Origin: an uncultured Clostridium sp.
GTDB lineage: Bacteria; Bacillota; Clostridia; Christensenellales; Borkfalkiaceae
Length of the DNA: 28,802 bases
Assembly (NCBI GenBank): GCA_900555925.1
Contig: USMU01000017.1
Coordinates: 1-28,802, forward strand
Reading direction: 5' to 3'
Under the pieces are notes generated by a model, which did no database searches, was not told the origin of the DNA, and worked only from the letters and a program-made list of their open reading frames with translations. The position numbers and the translations under genes are program-made. Positions 1 through 8,571 of the stretch are shown here, piece by piece (position 1 is the stretch's first letter; each line of letters begins with the position of its first letter).

Positions 1-1
1 C

Positions 2-469
2 TTTATACCCGGCGAGGTTCCTATCGGAGCGGTCGTCGTGTACGAAGATAAAGTGGTGTCGCGCGGCTATAACCGCCGCGCAAAGACGCAGCTCGCCTCC
101 GCGCATGCGGAAATGATGGCGATCGATAAGGCGTGCCGCAAGTTTTCCAGCTGGCGCCTGCCGGAAGGGTGCGAATTGTACGTCACTTTGGAGCCCTGTC
201 CCATGTGTATGGGCGCGGCGCTCAACGCGCGCGTGGACAAGCTGTATTTCGGGGCTTACGAACAGAAGGGGCGCTCTTTGACGAAGGAACTCGCGGAGGC
301 AAATCTGCTCAATCATAAGACGGAGGTGAAAGGCGGAGTCGCGGAGGCGGAATGTTCGGCGATCTTGACGGAATTTTTTTCTTCCATGCGAAAGCGGGCG
401 AAAGAGGAGAAGGAGCGGAGAAAAAATATTCCCGAAAATAATTTGGGGGAAAGCGGCGGAAACGGTTGA
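2..469 (+). CDS. tadA: tRNA-specific adenosine deaminase TadA (5' partial)
   Basis: Cytosolic zinc enzyme that converts adenosine to inosine at the wobble position (A34) of tRNA-Arg(ACG). The frame is open from base 2 and reads FIPGEVPIGAVVV, the usual strand of the deaminase core, so the true start lies before the window and a GTG at 38 is internal. The zinc site is visible: SAHAEMMAI supplies the His ligand and catalytic Glu, and TLEPCPMCMGA supplies the two Cys ligands (PCxxC). The C-terminal tail is rich in Lys, Arg and Glu and looks disordered. The stop codon lies inside the -35 hexamer of the following prs promoter. The family is clear from the motifs; a different cytidine/adenosine deaminase is unlikely because of the GEVPIGAVVV and EPCPMCMGA pattern. 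Confidence 0.93.
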   Translation, partial: FIPGEVPIGAVVVYEDKVVSRGYNRRAKTQLASAHAEMMAIDKACRKFSSWRLPEGCELYVTLEPCPMCMGAALNARVDKLYFGAYEQKGRSLTKELAEANLLNHKTEVKGGVAEAECSAILTEFFSSMRKRAKEEKERRKNIPENNLGESGGNG

Positions 470-494
470 CTAAATTTCCCAAAGAGGTTATTAT
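466..494 (+). promoter_or_regulatory. sigma-A type promoter of prs
   Basis: TTGACT (466-471), 17-base spacer, TATTAT (489-494). The -35 box overlaps the tadA stop codon. The predicted start near 501 leaves a leader of about 125 bases before prs. I see no known riboswitch in that leader. Confidence 0.65.
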
Positions 495-626
495 ATAACT
501 GTAATAAAATTGTAAGGCGTCATAAAAACGCAGGAGTTAAGGGGGCACACTACGGATAAAAAGATTCGGCTTCCGGAACGCGGCAAAGCGCTCGGCAGAC
601 GGATAAAAAATAAAGGAAGGTACTTC

Positions 627-1571
627 ATGATAACTCACGGCAATGAAATCAAGTTGTTCTCCGGTAACTCGAACCGTCCTTTGGCAGAAGCGATTGCGGC
701 AAAGCTCAATACCGAGCTCGGCGGAATCGAAGTAGCTACATTTTCCGACGGTGAAATCAATGTTCATATCGAAGAGACCGTTCGCGGCAGAGACCTGTTC
801 ATCATTCAGTCCACGTCCTCGCCCGTCAACGACAATCTGATGGAACTTTTGATTATGATCGACGCGGCAAAGCGCGCCAGCGCGGGGCGTATTACGGCGG
901 TAATTCCCTATTTCGGGTATGCGCGCCAGGACAGAAAAGCGCGTTCGCGCGACCCCATCACCGCGAAGCTGGTGGCGAACCTTATCACCGCGGCCGGTGC
1001 GGACAGAGTGCTTACGATGGATCTTCATGCGGAGCAGATTCAGGGCTTTTTCGATATTCCGGTAGACAATCTTCTCGGCGGCCCCACGCTCTATAATCAT
1101 TTTGCGAGGGAAGGGAATATCGACGTAGTGGTTTCTCCCGACGTGGGCAGCGTCAAGCGCGCGAGAAAGGTAGCCGAAAAATTCGGAGTACCCATTGCGA
1201 TTATCGATAAACGCCGCCCGAAGGCCAACGTCATGGAAGTCATGAATATCATCGGCGACGTGAGAGGGAAAAAGTGTCTGATGATCGACGATATGATCGA
1301 TACGGCGGGTACGATCTGCCAGGGCGCACAGGCGCTCAAAGACGCGGGCGCTACGGAGATTTATGCCGCCTGCACGCATGCGGTGCTGAGCGGTCCCGCG
1401 GTGGAAAGGCTGGAAAAGTCCGCCATTACCAAACTTGTCATGCTGGATACGGTGCACCTTCCCGAAGAAAAAATGCGGGATAAGTTCAGTATTCTTACGA
1501 CGGCAGACATCTTTGCCGCGGCAATCGAGAACGTGTATCTCGATAAGCCCATGTCCAAGCTGTACGACTGA
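627..1571 (+). CDS. prs: Ribose-phosphate pyrophosphokinase (PRPP synthetase)
   Basis: Makes PRPP from ribose 5-phosphate and ATP, feeding purine, pyrimidine, His, Trp and NAD synthesis; cytosolic hexamer in the family. At 314 residues it has the normal class I length. Seen: an N-terminal [13 protein letters not shown] segment, the [11 protein letters not shown] segment from about residue 132 that carries a Mg/ATP-site His, [13 protein letters not shown], and the PRPP-binding loop [11 protein letters not shown] at 219-229. The start ATG follows AAAGGAAGG at good spacing. It has its own promoter at 466-494 and is followed by a strong hairpin at 1591-1621 before pth. The order prs-pth-mfd matches Bacillus and Clostridium chromosomes (prs, spoVC/pth, mfd). 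Confidence 0.97.
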   Translation: MITHGNEIKLFSGNSNRPLAEAIAAKLNTELGGIEVATFSDGEINVHIEETVRGRDLFIIQSTSSPVNDNLMELLIMIDAAKRASAGRITAVIPYFGYARQDRKARSRDPITAKLVANLITAAGADRVLTMDLHAEQIQGFFDIPVDNLLGGPTLYNHFAREGNIDVVVSPDVGSVKRARKVAEKFGVPIAIIDKRRPKANVMEVMNIIGDVRGKKCLMIDDMIDTAGTICQGAQALKDAGATEIYAACTHAVLSGPAVERLEKSAITKLVMLDTVHLPEEKMRDKFSILTTADIFAAAIENVYLDKPMSKLYD

Positions 1572-1590
1572 AAATCGACATACGCACGAA

Positions 1591-1621
1591 AAACCGCCGC
1601 CGCGAGAACCGGCGGCGGTTT
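1591..1621 (+). terminator. GC-rich hairpin after prs, no clear U-run
   Basis: AAACCGCCGCC (1591-1601) pairs perfectly with GGCGGCGGTTT (1611-1621); one more G-C pair can be added inside, leaving a 7-base loop. Only three T follow, then CGGCGG, so it may be a weak terminator or an mRNA 3'-end stabiliser rather than a classic intrinsic terminator. Confidence 0.45.
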
Positions 1622-1732
1622 CGGCGGTTAAAAGAGCGGCATGCCGACAACTCCGACAAAATGCCGCGGTAAAACTTTCGCGGAACAGTTTTTGATCGGA
1701 CGCGAAGAATGGAGAAATAACAGGAAACGATT

Positions 1733-2293
1733 ATGTATCTGATTGTAGGATTGGGGAATCCCGAAAAACAATACGAAAAGACCTTTCATAATATGGGTTT
1801 TATCTGCGCGGGCGACGTTGCGGAGCTCTTGGGCGCGAAATTCAAAAAGAAGGAATGCGAAGCTTCGGTCGCGGAAGCCTACGTCGGCGGGGAAAAGGTG
1901 ATTATCGCCCGCCCTTTGACGTATATGAACAGCTCCGGACGCGCGGTGAAGCAGCTCATGGCGAAATATAAAGTTCCGGAGGAAAAACTTCTCGTCATTT
2001 ACGACGATTACGATTTGCCGAAAGGAAAAATCCGCATCCGCGCGGGCGGCAGTGCGGGGACGCATAACGGGATGCGCAGTATCATCGGAGAGACGGGACT
2101 CACGAATTTCCCCCGTATCCGCGTGGGAATCCGCGACGAAGAAGTGAAGATTCCCATTATCGATTACGTGCTTTCCGAAGTAAGAAAAGAGGATTACGAG
2201 CTGTTCGCGGCCGCCTGCCGTAAGGCGGGGGAAGCGGCGGCATATTTTGCCAAGGGAAATCCCATCGATCGGGTAATGAACGAATATAACTGA
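1733..2293 (+). CDS. pth: Peptidyl-tRNA hydrolase
   Basis: Cleaves the ester bond of peptidyl-tRNA released by stalled or aborted ribosomes, recycling the tRNA; cytosolic monomer in the family. The 186 residues are the normal length. Visible family motifs: GLGNPEKQYEKTFHNMGF near the N-terminus with the catalytic His at residue 19, PLTYMNSSG (substrate-binding Asn), and IYDDYDLPKGKIRIR followed by GGSAGTHNGMRSI. The ATG is preceded by AGGAA six bases upstream. It sits between prs and mfd, as spoVC does in Bacillus. No promoter of its own is obvious, so it may be read from prs if the hairpin at 1591 leaks. Confidence 0.97.
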   Translation: MYLIVGLGNPEKQYEKTFHNMGFICAGDVAELLGAKFKKKECEASVAEAYVGGEKVIIARPLTYMNSSGRAVKQLMAKYKVPEEKLLVIYDDYDLPKGKIRIRAGGSAGTHNGMRSIIGETGLTNFPRIRVGIRDEEVKIPIIDYVLSEVRKEDYELFAAACRKAGEAAAYFAKGNPIDRVMNEYN

Positions 2294-2418
2294 TTTTAAT
2301 GAAAGACGGTCTCTGTCCGAGAAGGCGGAATTGTTTATTGTCCGAACAAATGGGAAGTTCGAGCGAGGTTTGAGGAAAAATCAGTCCTCGATAAATACCC
2401 CCTGAACCGCTGTGAGGC

Positions 2419-2500
2419 TTTCAGAAAAATGCGGGTATTATTCCGAATGATTGCGGGATTTTCAGAAACATGCAGTTATTGATCCGAACGATTGCGGGGT
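2419..2500. repeat. Two-copy degenerate 41-base tandem repeat
   Basis: Unit 1 is 2419-2459 and unit 2 is 2460-2500. They abut directly and agree at 34 of 41 positions by my count; both start TTTCAGAAA and contain CCGAA and GATTGCGGG. A weaker third match may lie near 2330-2350. The repeat is in the pth-mfd gap, 50 bases before mfd. Function unknown. Confidence 0.7.
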
Positions 2501-2550
2501 CTTTCGATTAAATATGGTTTTGGATAAATTCAACTGCTCTAAGACGCGCG

Positions 2551-5500
2551 ATGAAAGAAAATTTCTTTACTTTTGACAATATAGGAGGGGAATATCCCCT
2601 TTTGGGAGAAGAACTCCGCCGCGGCGCGCCTACGGCGGTTTTCGGCGTTTCCGATTCCCTGAAATATCTCATTGCATCCCTTGTTCCTTATCCCGTGGTA
2701 TATATCGCGGCGGACGGAACGGCGGCGCAGAAAGCGGCGGACAATATTGCGGCGCTTTCGGGCAAAAGGACGGAGGTTCTGGCGGCGAAAGACGAGGTCT
2801 TATTGTATCGGAAGGCGCTTTCCAAAGATTCTCTTTTTAAGCGTCTGCAAGGCATCGAAGCCTTGCAGGAGGGCTGTCCCGTGGTAGCGGCGGAGCTCGA
2901 CGCGCTCCTTCAGCTCTTCCCGAAAACACTGCCGAAAATTGTGTTGAAGGAGGGCGAGGACATCGATTTTTCTTCCCTTCCGTTCCGCCTGACGCAAATG
3001 GGTTATGTGCGCGGTTTTGAGGTGGAGACAAAGGGCGCTTTCGCGCTTCGGGGCGATATTCTCGACATCTATCCCGTCAACGCGGAAAATCCCGTCCGCG
3101 TGGACTTTTTCGGGGATACTGTGGAAAAGATAAAGCCGTATGACATCGTCACGGGCGAGCGCTTGGCCGGTACGCGGGAAATCTCCGTCCTTGCGGCGAC
3201 GGACGTTTTCGTTTCGGACGGGGACAGAGATCGGATTCGGAAAACGCTGGAAAAGGAACTCAAAACTTTCAAGACCTCCGACGCCTATTCCCGCGCAAAA
3301 GAGATCGCGGATGAAATTCTTTCCGATCCGGCCGGCGAGAAATCCTCTTTTATTCTGCCGCTTACGGAAAACGCGACGGATTTTTTCTCCGTTCTTCCCG
3401 AAAACGCCGTTTTGATTTTCGACGAGTGCAAGACTTTATGGGATAAATTCAACGCGCTCTATAAGGAGCACGAGGAACGTTTTCACCGCCTTGAAGCGGG
3501 CGGAGAGGCCTTCGGATTTACTCTTTTTCAATATGCGGAAAAAGATTCGTTTCTTTCCTCCCTTTCCCGTTTCCGCCGTCTCGCGTTGCAGACCTTTACG
3601 GGAAAATCCTTCTTTTTTGAACCGCTGAAAATTTTCAATCTGACGGCGACGCCCGTGGCGAGATACTTAAACGGTTTTCCCGCGCTGCTGACGGATATCA
3701 AAAATTGGCTTCGGGGGGGCTATCGGGTCGTTTTATGTTGCGGAGATTCCTCCCGCGAGGCAAAGATGTCGGAAATGCTCTCGGACGAATATATTTCCAC
3801 GACGAAACTTCCCGACGACCTTTCTCTGTTGAAAGGCGTTTGCGTTCTGCCCGAAAAGGTGGAAAAGGGGTTCGTCCTTCACGAGTGTAAGCTCGCGTTG
3901 ATCGGTTCGGGCGATTTGTATACGAAGGCTCCCGATACGCGGCGGGTACGCCGCAAGCGCGGGGATATGTTTTCCGCTCCCGAAGTGGGCGATTACGCGG
4001 TGCATGAGACGCACGGCATCGGGCGGGTCATCGGCACGAAGAAAATCGAAACCACGGACGGCACGAAGGAGTATATCGCGCTCGAATATAAAGACGGAGA
4101 CGTGCTGTACGTCCCCGCGGAGCACATGGACATATTGTCCAAATACGTGGGGGACGCGAACCCTTCTTTGAGCAAGATCGGCGGGGCGGATTTCGAACGG
4201 GTAAAAGCCCGCGTCCGCGCTTCGCTCAAAAAGCTGGCGTTCGACCTCAAAAAGCTGTATGCCGAACGCGCGGAATCCCGCGGGTTCCGTTTCCCCGAAA
4301 ACGAAGCCTTCATGCGGGAGTTTGAAGACGCGTTTTCCTATGAACTGACGCCGGATCAGGCTTCCAGCGTGGAGGAGATCAAGGCGGACATGTGTTCGGA
4401 CAAAGTGATGGACCGCCTCCTTTGCGGGGACGTGGGATTCGGCAAAACGGAGGTGGCTTTCCGCGCCGTGTACCTTTGCGTGCTCGCGGGCAAACAGGCG
4501 GCGCTCATGTGCCCGAGCACGATTTTATGCAATCAGCATTTTAATACCGCTTGCGAACGCTTTGCGGATTTCGGGGTCAGGATCGCCGCGCTAAATCGTT
4601 TCAACTCCCCGAAAGATCAGGCGAAAATTCTTTCGGGACTCAAAGACGGCAGCATCGATTTCGTCATCGGTACCCATCGTCTTTTATCGAACGACGTCAA
4701 ATTCAAGGACCTCGGACTTCTCGTGCTCGACGAGGAGCAGCGCTTCGGCGTGGAGCATAAGGAAAAGATAAAAAATCTCAGAAAAGACATCGACTGCCTG
4801 ACCATGACGGCGACGCCCATTCCTCGGACGCTGCATATGTCTCTGTCGGGAATAAGGGATATTTCCACCATTCAGACTCCGCCGGGCGAACGGCTTCCCG
4901 TGCAGACGTACGTCGTCGAGGAAACGGAGACTTTGATCCGCGACGCCTGTATTCGCGAGCTGTCCCGCGGCGGACAGGTCTTTATCCTGTATAACAAGGT
5001 GGAGAGCATTTTCACGTTTGCGACGAAAATCAAGCGGATTCTGCCCGAAGCGGAACTTTCCGTGGCGCACGGCCGCATGGATAAGACGGTGCTGGAAAAC
5101 AGCGTATATGACTTTTACAGCGGAAAATCGGATATTTTGATTACGACTACGATCATCGAAAACGGGATAGACTTGCCGAACGCGAACACGCTCATCGTCA
5201 TCGACAGCGATAAACTTGGAATTTCTCAGCTCTATCAGCTCAAAGGCCGCGTGGGGCGGGGAACCAGACTGGCGCACGCCTATTTCACTTTCAAGCCGGA
5301 ACGGGTGATGACGCAGAATGCCTCCGAACGGTTAAAGGCGATCATGGAGTTCACGGAACTGGGGGCCGGATATAAGCTGGCGATGCGGGATTTGGAAATC
5401 CGCGGCGCGGGCAACGTGCTGGGCGCCGAACAGCACGGGCATATGGACAAAGTGGGTTATGAACTGTATGCGAAACTTTTGAAGGAAGAACTGACGGGCG

Positions 5501-5961
5501 AAACGCAGACGGTTGCAGAGCTGGATATCCGCGCCAATGCGTATATTTCGGAAAAATATATCGAATCTTCGGCGGGGCGCTTGGATACGTATAAGCAGAT
5601 TGCGGAAATTTCTTCGGTCGCGGATTATAAGCGGGTATATAGCTCTTTGGAAGAGATGTACGGGCCCTTGCCGCAGGCGGTCATCAATCTGCTCGTCATC
5701 GCGGTTTTGAAGAGCTACGCGGCAAAATTCAACGTTCGGAAAATTTCGGTCGTCAAGGGCGTGGGGGCGCTGGAATTTCCTTCTCTGGAAGCCTTGGGCG
5801 ATAAGCGGATACAGGCGGCGATGGACAAATATCGGGAAAGGGTGCGCCTGAATATGTCGGAAGCGCCCGTCGTAGAATTTTTCGGACGCAGGGAAGCGAC
5901 GGATTTGATGGCGGAAATGACAAAATTTTTGAAATTTGCCTTAACTTTCACAACTTTATAA
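2551..5961 (+). CDS. mfd: Transcription-repair coupling factor Mfd
   Basis: ATP-driven translocase that removes RNA polymerase stalled at DNA lesions and recruits UvrA for nucleotide excision repair. The 1136 residues are close to the family norm. Domain order: an N-terminal UvrB-like region; a CarD/RID RNA-polymerase-binding domain at about 475-540 (VGDYAVHETHGIGRVIG to VLYVPAEHMDIL); superfamily 2 helicase lobes with Walker A GDVGFGKTEVA at about 626, LVLDEEQRFGV (DEEQ box), TATPIPRTLHMSLSGIRD, and the late motif QLKGRVGRGTR; then the C-terminal TRCF domain. No strong ribosome site precedes the ATG at 2551 (only a weak AAG), but the N-terminal residues fit the family. A weakly matching promoter (TTTCGA, 17 bases, TAAATT) lies just upstream of the gene. 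Confidence 0.97.
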   Translation: MKENFFTFDNIGGEYPLLGEELRRGAPTAVFGVSDSLKYLIASLVPYPVVYIAADGTAAQKAADNIAALSGKRTEVLAAKDEVLLYRKALSKDSLFKRLQGIEALQEGCPVVAAELDALLQLFPKTLPKIVLKEGEDIDFSSLPFRLTQMGYVRGFEVETKGAFALRGDILDIYPVNAENPVRVDFFGDTVEKIKPYDIVTGERLAGTREISVLAATDVFVSDGDRDRIRKTLEKELKTFKTSDAYSRAKEIADEILSDPAGEKSSFILPLTENATDFFSVLPENAVLIFDECKTLWDKFNALYKEHEERFHRLEAGGEAFGFTLFQYAEKDSFLSSLSRFRRLALQTFTGKSFFFEPLKIFNLTATPVARYLNGFPALLTDIKNWLRGGYRVVLCCGDSSREAKMSEMLSDEYISTTKLPDDLSLLKGVCVLPEKVEKGFVLHECKLALIGSGDLYTKAPDTRRVRRKRGDMFSAPEVGDYAVHETHGIGRVIGTKKIETTDGTKEYIALEYKDGDVLYVPAEHMDILSKYVGDANPSLSKIGGADFERVKARVRASLKKLAFDLKKLYAERAESRGFRFPENEAFMREFEDAFSYELTPDQASSVEEIKADMCSDKVMDRLLCGDVGFGKTEVAFRAVYLCVLAGKQAALMCPSTILCNQHFNTACERFADFGVRIAALNRFNSPKDQAKILSGLKDGSIDFVIGTHRLLSNDVKFKDLGLLVLDEEQRFGVEHKEKIKNLRKDIDCLTMTATPIPRTLHMSLSGIRDISTIQTPPGERLPVQTYVVEETETLIRDACIRELSRGGQVFILYNKVESIFTFATKIKRILPEAELSVAHGRMDKTVLENSVYDFYSGKSDILITTTIIENGIDLPNANTLIVIDSDKLGISQLYQLKGRVGRGTRLAHAYFTFKPERVMTQNASERLKAIMEFTELGAGYKLAMRDLEIRGAGNVLGAEQHGHMDKVGYELYAKLLKEELTGETQTVAELDIRANAYISEKYIESSAGRLDTYKQIAEISSVADYKRVYSSLEEMYGPLPQAVINLLVIAVLKSYAAKFNVRKISVVKGVGALEFPSLEALGDKRIQAAMDKYRERVRLNMSEAPVVEFFGRREATDLMAEMTKFLKFALTFTTL

Positions 5962-5971
5962 CGCAAAATGA

Positions 5972-6000
5972 TTGCACATTTGCGGGAAATCGGTTATAAT
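5972..6000 (+). promoter_or_regulatory. sigma-A type promoter of the PrsA-like lipoprotein gene
   Basis: TTGCAC (5972-5977), 17-base spacer, perfect TATAAT (5995-6000), directly after the mfd stop. The expected start near 6007 gives a leader of about 80 bases. Confidence 0.72.
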
Positions 6001-6086
6001 ATAAGTTGTTGATACAAGTCCCGTCGGGGAAAAATTATGTTTTTTCGGAAACAAAGATAAAGTACGATAAAAAATCGGAGCGGTTT

Positions 6087-8246
6087 ATGAAGAAGAGAAA
6101 CACATTCAAGAAGATAGCGGTATTGTGCCTGAGCATCGCATTCACGCTCAGCGCGGCGGCGTGCGGAGAGGGTTTGATTACGACCAACAGCGAAAAGGAT
6201 ATGGCGCAGGTCATCGCAACCGTAAATATCGCGGATCATGACGACTTCAAAGGCAAGGGCGAGTATGCGGCCTATGCGGGCGTCATCAAAAGCATGAATA
6301 AAAATATTCTGAAACGCGACCTTGTGGCCTATTTCCTCAATGTCGGATACACGTATATCAACAGCTACGGCTATACGTACGAACAGACATTCAATACTTT
6401 GATGGACACGCTCGTCAGCCGTAAGATTATGGTGCAGTATGCGATGGCGTATTATTTCAGTACGGAGAGCGACGTTTACACGGTAGAAGGCTATAATGCC
6501 TATATCGAAAGCGAACAGGCCAAGATTACCGACGAAACGGAAAAGAAGCTGTATGCCGATCATCCCGAAATCCTGACCATGAAATATTTCCTCACGAACG
6601 GCGGAAAAACTGCCGCCGAGGACACCGCCGATTATGATCGGGCCGTTTATAGTCTGAAAAAGATGATCAACAATACGCTCGATTCGAGCGAGCAGAACTA
6701 TATCACGGAAGAGGATGACGAGGACGACGATACTTCCGCCGAATCCCGCACGACTCCGACGGGCGTGGGTACGGAAACGGAAGACTACTACGACGTCGAT
6801 TACGAGATTTATACCGGCCGCAACGCGGCGGACAGCTGCGGCTCTTACGAACGGCTCGACGGTTCGACGGAGCGTTCCCGCCGTATGGCATACAATAATT
6901 TCCTCGCCAATCTGTCGGGAAACGGTCTGCTCGGCGATAAGGAAGATACCACGGACTTTACGAAACTCGATTATTATTTTGTCGAGCTTGCCAGCCAGCT
7001 CGAGCAGGCGCTCATCAATAAATATAACGACGATTTGAGCGAAGCGGCGAACGCAAAGCTGACCAAGGAATATGTGGAGGGGCAGTATAATGACCTCGTG
7101 GAGACGCAGAAAAACAGCTATACCTCCGACCAGAGCGCTTTTGAAACGGCAATAGGTAGCGTCTCCGACGATTCGTTCGTCGTATATTCTCCGAAGGAAG
7201 GCTTCGGGTTTGTCTATAATATTCTGTTGCCGTTCTCTGAGACGCAGACGCAGCTCCTTTCCACGTATAAAAACGATACGGGGCTGAAAAAGGAAGAAGT
7301 CGCCGCAAAGAGGGCAGACCTTCTCGAACAGGTGAAGGGGAAGGATCTCCGCGCCGCGTGGTTCTCCAAGAACGAGGATAATAATTACGCTTATGAAGCG
7401 GCCGACGGGGAATATTATTCGGGACCCGCAGGTTCGAAAGAACGCAGCAATTATCTCTTTTTTGAGGACAATCTGAAAAACAGCGAAGGGGAAAACGCCC
7501 GTTACGAGCCGTTGAAACAGTATTACGGCAAATATGCTTATAACGGCACGGTGACAAAGGACGAAGACGGAAAATATACTTGTAAGCCCAACGAGATCGG
7601 TATAGACGAATTCATCGACGAGATGGAAGGCTATTTGACATATGCGGGACTGACCGCTTCGGGAAATCTCAGTTCTTCTTATGTCACGGACGGCGCTTAT
7701 ACGATTGACGAAAAGGGCAATTTCGGCGATTATTCCGAGTTCCTGTATTATGAAGGAAACGTAGATTTAGGAGACGAAGACCAGAACGATTACTTTATCG
7801 AAGATACGAAGTCGTATACGGCGGTTTCCGTCATCAATGAATTGACGTTTGCATACAGCACGGATACGGGGCTCTTCAATACCTATATGGGGTATACCGT
7901 TTCCCCTTATAAGACCGATTATATGACGGAGTTCGAATCTGCGGCTCAATACGCAATCAAGAAGGGCGCTGGGACTTATGTCGTCTGCCCGACGGATTAC
8001 GGCTGGCACGTGATTTATGTCTCTTTCGTCTATGATAAAGTAGGCGCGGTATATACCTTTAATTGGGAGGACGTGGAGAACGAAAAGGAGGGTTCCTTCT
8101 CGTATCTGTATTACGAATCCTTGAAGGAATCGACGGCAGATTCCTATACGGAATTGATGTCCACGCAGATTTTGGGCGAATATAAAGATTCCTGTTCCAA
8201 ACTGTATAAGAACAGATATAAAGACCTGCTCGGAATGGACAAATAA
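6087..8246 (+). CDS. Large lipoprotein, divergent SurA/PrsA-parvulin type
   Basis: Predicted 719-residue protein anchored on the outer face of the membrane and probably acting as a foldase or chaperone for exported proteins. The ATG at 6087 has CGGAG six bases upstream; an upstream TTG reading has none. A lipoprotein signal follows: MKKR, a hydrophobic run, then LSAAAC with the lipidated Cys at 26. Residues about 45-140 resemble a SurA-type N-terminal chaperone region (FNTLMDTLVSRKIMVQYA). About residues 210-225 form a very acidic Asp/Glu run. VYNILLPFSE near 376-385 aligns with the first parvulin strand (family usually HILL; here Asn378), and EFESAAQYAIKKG to DYGWHVIYV (His641) matches its end, so the fold seems split by an insertion of roughly 200 residues. 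Parvulin lipoproteins commonly follow mfd in Clostridia, which supports the call. Isomerase activity is doubtful; a pure chaperone role is possible. Confidence 0.68.
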   Translation: MKKRNTFKKIAVLCLSIAFTLSAAACGEGLITTNSEKDMAQVIATVNIADHDDFKGKGEYAAYAGVIKSMNKNILKRDLVAYFLNVGYTYINSYGYTYEQTFNTLMDTLVSRKIMVQYAMAYYFSTESDVYTVEGYNAYIESEQAKITDETEKKLYADHPEILTMKYFLTNGGKTAAEDTADYDRAVYSLKKMINNTLDSSEQNYITEEDDEDDDTSAESRTTPTGVGTETEDYYDVDYEIYTGRNAADSCGSYERLDGSTERSRRMAYNNFLANLSGNGLLGDKEDTTDFTKLDYYFVELASQLEQALINKYNDDLSEAANAKLTKEYVEGQYNDLVETQKNSYTSDQSAFETAIGSVSDDSFVVYSPKEGFGFVYNILLPFSETQTQLLSTYKNDTGLKKEEVAAKRADLLEQVKGKDLRAAWFSKNEDNNYAYEAADGEYYSGPAGSKERSNYLFFEDNLKNSEGENARYEPLKQYYGKYAYNGTVTKDEDGKYTCKPNEIGIDEFIDEMEGYLTYAGLTASGNLSSSYVTDGAYTIDEKGNFGDYSEFLYYEGNVDLGDEDQNDYFIEDTKSYTAVSVINELTFAYSTDTGLFNTYMGYTVSPYKTDYMTEFESAAQYAIKKGAGTYVVCPTDYGWHVIYVSFVYDKVGAVYTFNWEDVENEKEGSFSYLYYESLKESTADSYTELMSTQILGEYKDSCSKLYKNRYKDLLGMDK

Positions 8247-8329
8247 CGAATTGAGGTGTATAACTAGGGACAATGTGCGCCATACTGCTCTTAAAGACCG
8301 TTTTTGCGGTTCTATGGAGGTATAAATTT

Positions 8330-8485
8330 ATGATGAGATTGCACAGCGGCGACATTTGTCCCAAGACCGGAACTTACAGAGTAATCAACGAAGACGGGAA
8401 GACACTGAATAGCGTTTTCGTGGGCGAAGGCGAAACCATGCCCCCCACGCAGCATTCTTCCTGTTGCTATGAGTTTGCCGAGTAA
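8330..8485 (+). CDS. Small YjzC-like protein
   Basis: A 51-residue protein starting at the ATG at 8330 (a second ATG follows at once), nine bases after GGAGG. The composition and spacing recall the short YjzC family of Bacillus: SGDICPKTGTYRV near the start, then GEGETMPP and a C-terminal Tyr, with Gly, Cys-Pro and Pro-Pro in the expected order. It has three Cys residues (one in DICPKTG, two adjacent in HSSCCYEF), which could bind metal, although no standard zinc motif is complete. The family has no assigned biochemical function that I can name. It ends just before a strong terminator at 8505 and sits alone between the lipoprotein and the acetyltransferase gene, so it is probably its own short transcript or the end of the lipoprotein transcript. 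I see no membrane segment or signal. Confidence 0.6.
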   Translation: MMRLHSGDICPKTGTYRVINEDGKTLNSVFVGEGETMPPTQHSSCCYEFAE

Positions 8486-8504
8486 GTCAACGGAAAAGAT
8501 GAAT

Positions 8505-8545
8505 AAAATTCCCGAATGAGAAAGTTTTCGTTCGGGAATTTTTTT
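8505..8545 (+). terminator. Intrinsic terminator after the YjzC-like gene
   Basis: AAAATTCCCGAA (8505-8516) pairs perfectly with TTCGGGAATTTT (8531-8542), loop of 14 bases, followed by more T. The A-rich 5' side means it could also act on the opposite strand. Confidence 0.85.
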
Positions 8546-8571
8546 ATAAAAATAAAAATGAGGATAATAAA

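Noticed and set aside
495..626. Possible PRPP or ykkC-type riboswitch in the prs leader
   Set aside because: None of the conserved cores I know is visible and no terminator precedes prs.
537..1457. 306-codon open frame on the - strand opposite prs
   Set aside because: Fully antisense to prs, with no motif and composition typical of a shadow frame.
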